Source: JAKPQE01 sp041397845 (GTDB taxonomy: Bacteria > Pseudomonadota > Alphaproteobacteria > Rhizobiales > JAKPQE01). Taken from it: a stretch of 64,000 nucleotides of DNA. The first letter of the stretch is position 1; each line of letters opens with the position of its first letter. The stretch covers positions 1 through 64,000 of the forward strand of contig JAWKVW010000016.1 in NCBI GenBank assembly GCA_041397845.1, read 5' to 3'. Positions 30,453 through 39,313 of the stretch are shown in pieces. The notes beneath the pieces are model-generated. The model worked only from the letters and a program-made list of their open reading frames with translations, was not told the origin of the DNA and searched no databases. A program made the translations under genes and the position numbers.

Positions 30453-31163
30453 TCAGACAGTCTTTTCCGCTGATTTGCAGAGATCGGCGATGACGCAGCG
30501 GCCGCATTCCGGCTTGCGCGCCTTGCAGACATAGCGCCCGTGCAGGATCAGCCAGTGGTGGGCGTGCAGCCGATAGGCATCCGGCACGATCTTCTCGAGC
30601 CCGAGCTCGACCTCGAGCGGCGTCTTGCCCGGCGCGATGCCCAGCCGGTTGCCGATCCGGAAGATGTGCGTGTCGACGGCAATCGTCGGCTCGCCGAAAG
30701 CCACGTTGAGAACGACATTCGCCGTCTTGCGGCCGACGCCCGGCAGCTTTTCCAGCGCCTCGCGCGAGCGCGGCACCTCGCCGCCATGCTCGTCGATGAG
30801 CTGCTGTGACAGGGCGACGACATTCTTCGCCTTGTTGCGATAAAGGCCGATGGTCTTGATGTAGCCGGCAACGCCCTCCTCGCCGAGCGCCACCATCTTT
30901 TCCGGCGTATCGGCAGCCGCAAAGAGGCCGCGCGTCGCCCGGTTGACGCCGACATCGGTCGCCTGCGCCGACAGCACCACGGCAACGAGCAGCGTATAGG
31001 CGTCCTTGTGCTCGAGCTCGCTTTCCGGCTCCGGATTGGCCGCCTCGAGCTTGGCAAAGATCGCCGCGATCTCCTCGGCCGAGTAGCGCGGCGCCTTCGC
31101 CGCGCGCCTTGCCGGCGCCCGTTTCGGCGTTTTCTTTTTCGGGCTCGTCTGGTCGCTCGTCAT
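30453..31163 (-). CDS. nth: Endonuclease III (DNA glycosylase/AP lyase)
   Basis: 236 residues; removes oxidised pyrimidines from DNA and nicks the abasic site. The helix-hairpin-helix LPGVGRKTANVV carries the catalytic lysine, and VDTHIFR carries the catalytic aspartate. The C-terminal Cys-x6-Cys-x2-Cys-x5-Cys iron-sulfur ligand set is intact (CKARKPECGRCVIADLC). The Lys/Arg-rich N-terminal tail is typical of alphaproteobacterial forms. The ATG at 31163 has GAGGGG just upstream. It is divergent from the DUF2244 gene with only about 22 bp between starts. Confidence 0.95.
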   Translation of the reverse strand: MTSDQTSPKKKTPKRAPARRAAKAPRYSAEEIAAIFAKLEAANPEPESELEHKDAYTLLVAVVLSAQATDVGVNRATRGLFAAADTPEKMVALGEEGVAGYIKTIGLYRNKAKNVVALSQQLIDEHGGEVPRSREALEKLPGVGRKTANVVLNVAFGEPTIAVDTHIFRIGNRLGIAPGKTPLEVELGLEKIVPDAYRLHAHHWLILHGRYVCKARKPECGRCVIADLCKSAEKTV

Positions 31164-31185
31164 GTCCCCTCTATACTCGTCCGGC

Positions 31186-31689
31186 ATGGACGAGAGCAAC
31201 GCCTTCAAAGACGGCGGCACGCCGTTCTTTGCCGCCCGCCTGACGCCCTATCGCTCGCTCGGCAGGACGGGCTTTGCCGTGCTGATGGCCGCCGCCGGCC
31301 TCGTCTCGCTCGTCTCGGCGCTTTATTTCGCCCGCAACGGCGCCTGGCCGGTCAGCGCCTTCTTCGGCCTCGACCTTCTCGCCCTCTACGTCGCCTTCCG
31401 CGTGTCCTACCGCGCCGGCCGCATCGCCGAGGAAGTCGAGGTAGGCAAGGACCTCGTCGTCCTGCGCCAGTTCTCCACCCGGGGCGGCGTGCGCGAATAC
31501 CGCTTCAATCCCCGCTGGGTCCGCCTCGACATCGAGCGCCACGAGGTCGCCGGCATCACCCGGCTCGCCCTCGTTTCCGCCGGCCGGCCCTGCGTCATCG
31601 GCGCCTTCCTCAATCCGCCCGATCGCGAGACCCTGGCAACGGCCCTGACCGAGGCCCTCGCGGCGGCAAGGACCGGCCTGCCGGTTTGA
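31186..31689 (+). CDS. DUF2244 family membrane protein
   Basis: 167 residues. Two hydrophobic segments (about 30-50 and 58-75) are followed by a soluble C-terminal part with RYNP-like FNPRWVRLDIE, the pattern of DUF2244. Function is unknown. Its position beside nth is common in alphaproteobacteria. The ATG at 31186 (MDESNAF) is preferred to an upstream start that would overlap nth. Confidence 0.8.
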   Translation: MDESNAFKDGGTPFFAARLTPYRSLGRTGFAVLMAAAGLVSLVSALYFARNGAWPVSAFFGLDLLALYVAFRVSYRAGRIAEEVEVGKDLVVLRQFSTRGGVREYRFNPRWVRLDIERHEVAGITRLALVSAGRPCVIGAFLNPPDRETLATALTEALAAARTGLPV

Positions 31690-31776
31690 CCGCCTGATCG
31701 TCTGACTGCCAAACCGCCAGACCATCGGACCACCAGTCCGCCAGGGGAAGAACGCTGGCGTCCGGCCCTGGACACT

Positions 31777-31857
31777 CCCTCGCCCTCTTGAGGGAGAGGG
31801 ATGCCGGAGCTTCGCCTTGACGGGACGGCAAGGCGTTAGCGCAGGCTGGGTGAGGGT
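31777..31857. repeat. REP-like structured intergenic element, copy A
   Basis: CCCTCGCCCTC-TTGAGGGAGAGGG starts the element and GGGTGAGGG ends it. In between is a hairpin CGCCTTG...CAAGGCG (31813-31835) followed by TTAGCG. Copy B at 34181 keeps the layout while its middle stem has a different, still complementary sequence. Confidence 0.75.
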
Positions 31858-31962
31858 GGATCATACGCAGGCGCCAATCGGACACAGCGCACAAGAAACG
31901 GGTGGCCTCCCGGCCCCGCGCCCGTCTAGTCTCGCCGCACCAGAACGCACCGGGCAGAGACC

Positions 31963-32798
31963 ATGACCGACTACGACACCGTCCGCCGCACCATCGAGTT
32001 CCTGTCGGAGAACTGGCGCGAGCAGCCCTCGCTCGAGGCCATCGCCGAGAATGCCGGCATGGCGCCGACCCAGCTTCACAAGACCTTCGTCAACTGGGCC
32101 GGGCTGACGCCGAAGGCATTCCTGCAGGCCGTCACCCTCGACCATGCCCGCGACCTCCTGCGCCAGTCGGCAAGCGTGCTCGACGCCAGCCTCGAGGTCG
32201 GCCTTTCCGGCCCCGGCCGCCTGCACGACCTGTTCGTCACCCACGAGGCGATGACCCCGGGCACCTGGAAGGCCGGCGGCGCCGGCCTCGTCATCCGCTA
32301 CGGCTTTCACGAAAGCCCGTTCGGCCGCGCCCTCGTCATGGCAACCGCGCACGGCCTTTGCGGCCTTGCCTTCGCCGACAAGGGCGGCGAGCCGGAAGCC
32401 CTCGCCGACATGACCGGCCGCTGGCCGAACGCGACCTACCTCGAGGACACGGCCGCGACCGCGCCGCTCGCCGCCCGCATCTTCGCTAACCCCGCCTGCT
32501 GGTCGCCGGAACCCTGGCCCGCGTCGTCCTCATCGGCACCGATTTCGAGTTGACGGTCTGGGAAACCCTGCTGCGCATCCCCCTCGGCCGGGCAACCACC
32601 TACAGCGATATCGCCCGCACCATCGGCAAGCCGAAAGCCGCCCGCGCCGTCGGCGCCGCCGTCGGCAAGAACCCGATCTCCTTCGTCGTCCCCTGCCACC
32701 GCGTGCTCGGCAAATCCGGCCAGCTCACCGGCTATCACTGGGGCCTGACCCGCAAGCGCGCCATCATCGGCTGGGAGGCGGGCGTCGCCAGCGCCTGA
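31963..32798 (+). CDS. Ada-like regulator/O6-alkylguanine-DNA alkyltransferase, frameshifted
   Basis: An AraC-type helix-turn-helix (about 1-100) is fused to an alkylguanine alkyltransferase domain. The active site PCHRV in FVVPCHRVLGKSGQLTGYHWG is intact. The N-terminal zinc/methylphosphotriester domain of classical Ada is absent, as in many alphaproteobacterial homologues. One base is missing near 32500: before it the frame reads MTDYDTVRRT...ARIFANPA, after it LVAGTLARVVLIGTDFELTVWE, which is the expected continuation. Correcting it gives one protein of about 278 residues. An assembly error is more likely than two genes, because the split falls inside a domain. Confidence 0.82.
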
Positions 32799-32842
32799 GG
32801 CCGCCAGACGCCCTGCCCTGTGAACCATAGCCGCCGAAAGCC

Positions 32843-33451
32843 ATGCTCGACGCCCGACTGCGCCCGCTGATCGACCCGCCGCTGAACGCCCTTGGCCGGC
32901 GCCTCGCGGCGGCTGGCGTCTCCGCCGACGCGATGACCTTTGCCGGGTTCGGACTTGGCCTTGCCGCTGCCCTCGCCATTGCCTTCGGGCAATTTCTCCC
33001 CGGCGCCGGGCTGATCGTCCTCAACCGCCTGGCCGACGGGCTCGACGGCGCCATTGCCCGCGCCACGCGAAAGACCGATCGCGGCGGCTATCTCGATATC
33101 GTGCTCGACTTCGCCTTCTATGGCGCCGTGCCGCTCGCCTTCATCCTCGCCGACCCGGCGCGGAACGCGGTCGCCGGCGCGGCGCTGCTCCTTGCCTTCC
33201 ACGTCAATGGCGCAAGCTTTCTCGGCTTTGCCGCAATCGCCGCGCGCCGCGGCATCGAGACGGCAAGCCACGGCGAAAAATCGCTCTATTTCACCGCCGG
33301 CCTTGCCGAGGGCGCCGAGACCATCGCCGTCTTTCTCGCCTTTTGCGCCTTTCCCGGCGCCTTCGCCCCGCTCGCCTATGGCTTTTCCGCCCTGACCGCG
33401 ATCACCGCCGCCTCGCGCATTGCCCTCGCCTGCAGACATTTCGCTGACTGA
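32843..33451 (+). CDS. CDP-alcohol phosphatidyltransferase family protein
   Basis: 202 residues with several membrane helices. The family signature DGx2ARx8Gx3Dx3D is complete: LADGLDGAIAR, then GGYLDIVLDF. Such enzymes join a CDP-diacylglycerol or CDP-linked head group to an alcohol in phospholipid synthesis. The substrate cannot be assigned; the compact form differs from PgsA and PssA. It follows the Ada-like gene by 44 bp on the same strand. Confidence 0.85.
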   Translation: MLDARLRPLIDPPLNALGRRLAAAGVSADAMTFAGFGLGLAAALAIAFGQFLPGAGLIVLNRLADGLDGAIARATRKTDRGGYLDIVLDFAFYGAVPLAFILADPARNAVAGAALLLAFHVNGASFLGFAAIAARRGIETASHGEKSLYFTAGLAEGAETIAVFLAFCAFPGAFAPLAYGFSALTAITAASRIALACRHFAD

Positions 33452-33545
33452 AGGTCGCATGGGCAAGCGCCTGCCGGGCCCTAGCTTGTCTGTGCGGCCG
33501 GGCGGAATGGCTCCGGCGCCCCCCGGCAATGGAGGCTGGCCCGAG

Positions 33546-34028
33546 ATGACCGATACCGAACTTCCCGATGACGTCGTGCTCGTTGCCCCGCGGGACAAAC
33601 TCGCCTATCTCGACCACCAGAGCGTCACGCTCGACCGGCCGATGTCTCCAATCGAGGCCTGGAACGCGCTGATGTCGCGCCCGATGCCGCTGCTGAAGCT
33701 TGCCTTTCGCACCCGCGATCTCCTGGCGGCGCCCTTCGGCATCAAGCGGATCGACGGCTTTTCGCGGCAGCGTCATGCAGCACCGCTGCCGGGCGACCAC
33801 CTCGACTTCTTCCTCGTCGAGGACGCACGGCCCGACCGGCTGGTGCTGACCGCTCGCGACGTCCACCTCGACGTCCTCGTCTGTCTCCTGACGCACGGAC
33901 GGGAGTTTTCCGTCACCGCCTCGGTCATCACCCACAATCTCGTCGGCCGGCTCTACATGCTGCCGGTCGCACCAGCCCATCGCCTGATCGTGCGCAGCAT
34001 GATTGCCCGCCTGAACACGGCTGCCTGA
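33546..34028 (+). CDS. DUF2867 family protein
   Basis: About 160 residues, recognised from the C-terminal pattern NLVGRLYMLPVAPAHRLIVR that is characteristic of DUF2867. Function is unknown. It is probably cytoplasmic, with no signal peptide. Start at ATG 33546 is chosen; an upstream ATG at 33507 has a better GGGCGGA ribosome site and remains possible. Confidence 0.7.
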   Translation: MTDTELPDDVVLVAPRDKLAYLDHQSVTLDRPMSPIEAWNALMSRPMPLLKLAFRTRDLLAAPFGIKRIDGFSRQRHAAPLPGDHLDFFLVEDARPDRLVLTARDVHLDVLVCLLTHGREFSVTASVITHNLVGRLYMLPVAPAHRLIVRSMIARLNTAA

Positions 34029-34080
34029 ACGTTGTAGTCTGAACGTTGTAGTCTGAACGCTGTAATCTGGACGCCGCAGC
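34025..34080. repeat. Four tandem 14-bp repeats
   Basis: The unit CTGAACGTTGTAGT occurs twice exactly (34025-34038, 34039-34052), then as CTGAACGCTGTAAT and CTGGACGCCGCAGC. The array starts at the DUF2867 stop codon. Confidence 0.8.
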
Positions 34081-34180
34081 CTGAGCCCGGCCGGCTGAAC
34101 ACAACGAACGCCGCTCACCCTGCGGCTGGCACCGTCCCTCGCCCTTCAGGCAGGGCACCCCGCACTCCACGGCAAGCCCT

Positions 34181-34260
34181 CCCTCGCCCTTCAGGGAGAG
34201 GGACGCCGCAGCTTCGATTTGACCATCCGGTCAAATCGTTAGCGAAGGCCGGGTGAGGGG
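34181..34260. repeat. REP-like structured intergenic element, copy B
   Basis: CCCTCGCCCTTCAGGGAGAGGG at the left and GGGTGAGGG at the right, with a middle stem CGATTTGACC-ATCC-GGTCAAATCG (34215-34238) followed by TTAGCG. A partial left end (CCCTCGCCCTTCAGGCAGGG) also occurs about 45 bp before it. Confidence 0.78.
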
Positions 34261-34309
34261 TCTTCAAACCCTCCCGTCCCCTCGACGCCCGGAACGGAAA
34301 CCCCGCCGC

Positions 34310-35509
34310 CTAGACCGCCTGAAGCGCGATCTCGATGTCCTCGATGAGGTCGAGCGGGTCCTCGAGGCCGACCGACAGGCGCAGGAGGCCCTCGGTGATG
34401 CCGAATTCGGCCCGCAGCTCCGGCGCCAGCCGCTGGTGCGTCGTCGTTGCCGGATGGGCGAGGATCGATTTGGCATCGCCGAGATTGTTCGAGATCTTGA
34501 TGACCTGCAGCGCGTTCGACAGCCGGTACGCCGCCGCCTTGTCGGCGACCTCGAAGGCAACGAGCGTCGAGCCGCCGCTCATCTGCCGGGCAATGATCTC
34601 GGCCTGCGGATGGTCCGGCCGTCCGGGATAGATCGTCCGCGACACCTTCGGATGGCTGGCAAGGAGATCGGCGATCCGCGCCGCCGTCCGCGCCTGCCGC
34701 TCGACCCGGAGCTCCAGCGTCTCGAGGCCCTTCAGCAGCACCCAGGCATTGAACGGGCTGAGCGCCGGCCCCGTCTGGCGCAGGAAATTGTGCAGATGGT
34801 CGGCGACGAACGCCTCGTCGGCGAGCACGATGCCGCCAAGGCAGCGGCCCTGGCCGTCGATGTGCTTGGTCGCCGAATAGATGACGACATCGGCGCCGAG
34901 CGCGATCGGCTTCTGGAAGATCGGCGTCGCAAAGACGTTGTCGACGACGAGCCGTGCGCCCGCCGCATGGGCGATCTCGGCGACCGCCGCGATATCGACG
35001 ATCTCGAGCGTCGGATTGGTCGGCGTCTCGAGGAACAGCACCTTCGTTTCCGGCCGCAGCGCCGCCCGCCAGTTGTCGAGATGGGTGCCGTCGACCAGCG
35101 TCGAGGTGACGCCGAAGCGCGGCAGCAGGTCCGTGACGATGTAGTCGCACGACGAGAACATCGCCCGGTGCGCGACGACATGGTCGCCGGCCGAAAGCTG
35201 GCACATCAGCGCGGCGAGCACTGCCGCCATGCCGCTCGCCGTCGCCCGCGCCGCGCCGGCCCCCTCGAGCAGCCGCATCCGCTCCTCGAACATCGCCACC
35301 GTCGGATTGGAAAAGCGCGAGTAGATGAAACCGGGATCCTCGCCGTTGAAGCGGGCCTCGGCCGCCTCGGCACTGGCATAGACGAAGCCCTGCGTCAGGA
35401 ACATCGCCTCGGACATCTCGCCAAGCTCGGAGCGCGCCGTGCCGCCATGCACGAGCTGGGTGGCGGGACGAAGGGCTCGGACGGGACGATCGGCGGACGA
35501 CTGGGTCAT
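34310..35509 (-). CDS. metZ: O-succinylhomoserine sulfhydrylase
   Basis: 399 residues, a PLP-dependent Cys/Met-metabolism enzyme that makes homocysteine from O-succinylhomoserine and sulfide. The PLP lysine lies in SATKHIDGQGR (near 212), and YSRFSNPT and LLEGAGAARATASGMAA match the family. The start ATG at 35509 has GGAGGTG upstream. An SAM-II riboswitch lies 75-125 bp upstream, which fits methionine repression. The choice of metZ over metB/metY rests on overall pattern and the riboswitch; paralogue misassignment is possible. Confidence 0.88.
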   Translation of the reverse strand: MTQSSADRPVRALRPATQLVHGGTARSELGEMSEAMFLTQGFVYASAEAAEARFNGEDPGFIYSRFSNPTVAMFEERMRLLEGAGAARATASGMAAVLAALMCQLSAGDHVVAHRAMFSSCDYIVTDLLPRFGVTSTLVDGTHLDNWRAALRPETKVLFLETPTNPTLEIVDIAAVAEIAHAAGARLVVDNVFATPIFQKPIALGADVVIYSATKHIDGQGRCLGGIVLADEAFVADHLHNFLRQTGPALSPFNAWVLLKGLETLELRVERQARTAARIADLLASHPKVSRTIYPGRPDHPQAEIIARQMSGGSTLVAFEVADKAAAYRLSNALQVIKISNNLGDAKSILAHPATTTHQRLAPELRAEFGITEGLLRLSVGLEDPLDLIEDIEIALQAV

Positions 35510-35580
35510 GGCACACCTCCTGGACAACAAAAAATCCGGTCGAAGCTGCCGCCTCGCCGGATGGATCGTGCGCCGCGGCC

Positions 35581-35634
35581 TCTTTAGCGAGTTGTTTAAC
35601 GTGGCTGCAAGCCGGCCGGCCCAAATCACCACGG
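35581..35634 (-). promoter_or_regulatory. SAM-II riboswitch
   Basis: On the minus strand the sequence reads CGTGGTGATTTG, GCCGGCCGGCTTGCAGCCACG, TTAAACAA and CTCGCTAAAG in order. This is the SAM-II consensus: the P1 stem CGTGG/CCACG encloses GATTTG, and the GCTAAA segment forms the pseudoknot. It lies upstream of metZ on the same strand, the usual place in alphaproteobacteria. SAM binding is expected to sequester the metZ ribosome site. Confidence 0.93.
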
Positions 35635-35730
35635 GATGGCCTCCTGCATAGCCAAACCCCGCCTTGGCGTCAATCCGGCGATGCGCTAGGAAAGGCGGCA
35701 ACAACGCGGAACGGCCGGGGGACAGGGCGA

Positions 35731-36846
35731 GTGACGGACGGATTGAGCGCAGCGACGGGCATCCTGCCGATGCAGGCCATCGCCGGCCTTGTGGACGACG
35801 GCGCCATCACCATCGCCCGCCCGCTCGATGCCGACCAGATCCAGCCGGCAAGCCTCGATTTGCGCCTTGGTCCGGTTGCCTACCGCGTCCGCGCCAGCTT
35901 CCTGCCCGGCCCCGGCCGCACTGTCGCCGACCGCCTCGAAGACCTGAAGCTGCACGAGATCGACCTGTCGAAGGGCGCCGTGCTGGAAACCGGCTGCGTC
36001 TACATCGTGCCGCTGCTCGAAGGGCTCGCCCTGCCCGCCGACATTTCCGCCTCGGCCAATCCGAAAAGCTCGACCGGCCGGCTCGACATCTTCACCCGTG
36101 TCATTGCCGACGGAACCCGCGCCTTCGATCAGGTGCCGGCCGGCTACAAGGGTCCGCTCTTTGCCGAAATCGGCCCGCGCACCTTCCCGATCCTTGCCCG
36201 CGCCGGCTCGCGCCTGTCGCAGATCCGTTTTCGCCGCGGCCACGCCATCCTCGACGACGCCGAGCTGACGGCGCTGCATGCCCGCGAGCGCCTCGTCACC
36301 AGCGACCCGGTCGACATCGCCGGCGGCATCGCCGTCTCGATCGATCTCAGCGGCAATGACGACGGCCTCGTCGGCTTCCGCGCCAAGCATCACACCGGCC
36401 TCGTCGACGTCGACCGCAAGGACGCCTGCGACGTCCTCGACTACTGGGAGCCGGTCTATTGCCGCGGCCGGGGCGGGCTCGTGCTCGATCCGGACGAGTT
36501 CTACATCCTCGTCTCCCGCGAGCCGGTGCACGTGCCGCCGGACTATGCCGCCGAGATGGTGCCGTTCGATCCGCTCGTCGGCGAATTCCGCGTTCACTAC
36601 GCCGGCTTCTTCGATCCCGGCTTCGGCCATGTCGCGGCCGGCGGCGGCGGCGCCCGCGCCGTCCTCGAGGTGCGCAGCCGCGAGGTGCCCTTCATCCTCG
36701 AGGATGCCCAGATCGTCGGCCGCCTCGTCTACGAGAAGATGTCGGAGCGCCCGAAGAGCCTTTACGGCGAGGGCCTCGGCTCGAATTATCAGGCCCAGGG
36801 CCTGAAACTCTCCAAGCACTTCCGCGCCTGGCAATCGGGGCGATGA
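35731..36846 (+). CDS. dcd: 2'-deoxycytidine 5'-triphosphate deaminase (long alphaproteobacterial form)
   Basis: 371 residues; converts dCTP to dUTP for thymidylate synthesis. The protein looks like two dUTPase-fold halves in tandem: IQPASLDLRLG...SANPKSSTGRLD in the first and the corresponding ...IVGRLVYEKM...GSNYQAQGLKLSKHF in the second. This matches the approximately 365-residue alphaproteobacterial form rather than the 190-residue E. coli enzyme. The GTG start at 35731 has GGGGACAGGG upstream. It is divergent from metZ and followed by tRNA-Gly. Confidence 0.9.
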   Translation: MTDGLSAATGILPMQAIAGLVDDGAITIARPLDADQIQPASLDLRLGPVAYRVRASFLPGPGRTVADRLEDLKLHEIDLSKGAVLETGCVYIVPLLEGLALPADISASANPKSSTGRLDIFTRVIADGTRAFDQVPAGYKGPLFAEIGPRTFPILARAGSRLSQIRFRRGHAILDDAELTALHARERLVTSDPVDIAGGIAVSIDLSGNDDGLVGFRAKHHTGLVDVDRKDACDVLDYWEPVYCRGRGGLVLDPDEFYILVSREPVHVPPDYAAEMVPFDPLVGEFRVHYAGFFDPGFGHVAAGGGGARAVLEVRSREVPFILEDAQIVGRLVYEKMSERPKSLYGEGLGSNYQAQGLKLSKHFRAWQSGR

Positions 36847-36906
36847 AGGCGCAGCACATTTCGCTCTTGGCAAAGGGCCGCCCCTCGGTCTAATCAAGAG
36901 GCCGAA

Positions 36907-36980
36907 GCGGGTGTAGTTCAATGGTAGAACGGCAGCTTCCCAAGCTGCATACGAGGGTTCGATTCCCTTCACCCGCTCCA
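36907..36980 (+). tRNA. tRNA-Gly (anticodon CCC)
   Basis: A complete cloverleaf of 74 nt. The acceptor is GCGGGTG/CACCCGC with an encoded TCCA end. The D-arm is GTTCAATGGTAGAAC. The anticodon stem GCAGC/GCTGC encloses TTCCCAA. The T-arm is GAGGGTTCGATTCCCTT. Anticodon positions 34-36 read CCC, so it decodes GGG. GTTTTT follows directly and may help termination. Confidence 0.96.
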
Positions 36981-36994
36981 GTTTTTCCGGCCCG

Positions 36995-37390
36995 TCAGCC
37001 GTTTTCCGCCTCTGCCGCCTCGAGCGCGTCGCACTCCGCGTCGGTGAACAGCCGCGAGCGCGTCAGGAACCGCTTGCCGGTGCCGTTCTCCAGCGAAAAC
37101 ATGCCACCCTGCCCGTCGACGACATCGATGATGAGCTGGGTATGCTTCCAGTAGTCGAATTGCGCCCGGGTCATCAGGAATGGCGCGCCGCCGATTTCGC
37201 CGAGCTGCACATCGCCGTCTCCGGTCATGAATTCGCCCTGCGGATAGCACATCGGCGCCGAGCCGTCGCAGCATCCGCCGGACTGGTGAAACAGCACCGG
37301 CCCGTGCGCCGCCTGCAGCTCGGCGATGAGCCCGAGCGCCGCCTCGCTTGCCAGCACGCGCGCCGGCACATCTTCCCTCGTCCTGTCCAT
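36995..37390 (-). CDS. DUF779 protein linked to aldehyde dehydrogenase
   Basis: 131 residues, Cys-rich near residues 39-48 (SGGCCDGSAPMCYP), the DUF779 hallmark. Function is unknown; members are commonly beside the same class of aldehyde dehydrogenase, as here (185 bp downstream of it, same strand). The paired cysteines suggest metal binding or a redox-related accessory role, which is inferred. ATG 37390 has GGAGAG upstream. Confidence 0.82.
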   Translation of the reverse strand: MDRTREDVPARVLASEAALGLIAELQAAHGPVLFHQSGGCCDGSAPMCYPQGEFMTGDGDVQLGEIGGAPFLMTRAQFDYWKHTQLIIDVVDGQGGMFSLENGTGKRFLTRSRLFTDAECDALEAAEAENG

Positions 37391-37574
37391 GGGGCTCTCC
37401 GTCCCGTATCGAAAGACCAAATCGGCCGGAGCGACAGGGGGGATTGGTCGCTCCGGCCAGTCGGGTCCGCCGCCGTCCGGAGGAAGACGGCGACGGCCTT
37501 GCCCGAAGGGCGGCGCGTGGCCCGCCGCCCGATCGACCGCATCATCGGCCCGGTCGGTCGCCGGGCCGTGTCGA

Positions 37575-39077
<1,503 letters not shown>

Positions 39078-39111
39078 CGGTTTCCTCCCGAAGTTTCGAT
39101 GAGGCCAATAT

Positions 39112-39129
39112 TGGCAATCGACATGCCAA
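39112..39129 (-). promoter_or_regulatory. Sigma-54 (-24/-12) promoter of aldehyde dehydrogenase gene
   Basis: On the minus strand TTGGCATGTCGATTGCCA fits TGGCAyrNNNNTTGC with the exact GG to GC spacing. It lies about 35 bp upstream of the dehydrogenase start, and a GAFTGA-containing activator is encoded divergently. Confidence 0.82.
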
Positions 39130-39188
39130 GTTCGCCGCTTGAACCGACGCGCTGTTCAGGAATTGGCTAGAGCGATGCGAAATAAATC

Positions 39189-39202
39189 GAATTTTAATTC
39201 GA
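39189..39202. promoter_or_regulatory. AT-rich palindrome in the dehydrogenase/activator intergenic region
   Basis: CGAATT-TT-AATTCG is a perfect 6-bp inverted repeat between the sigma-54 promoter and the activator gene. It may be a secondary binding site or only a bend-prone AT tract. Confidence 0.3.
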
Positions 39203-39289
39203 GCCGGACTTGCCGGTTTGTCCGCTATGGACAGCCGCCTTTGTCTCCGACAGAATGCGTGGAAACCTACAACAACTAAGAAAATCACC

Positions 39290-39306
39290 TGTTGCAACTT
39301 GCAACA
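39290..39306. promoter_or_regulatory. Candidate activator binding site (UAS/operator)
   Basis: TGTTGCAA-C-TTGCAACA is a perfect 8-bp inverted repeat. It lies 7 bp before the activator start and about 160 bp upstream of the sigma-54 promoter, so one site could serve both as an enhancer for the dehydrogenase and for autorepression. Confidence 0.6.
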
Positions 39307-39313
39307 GCATGGG

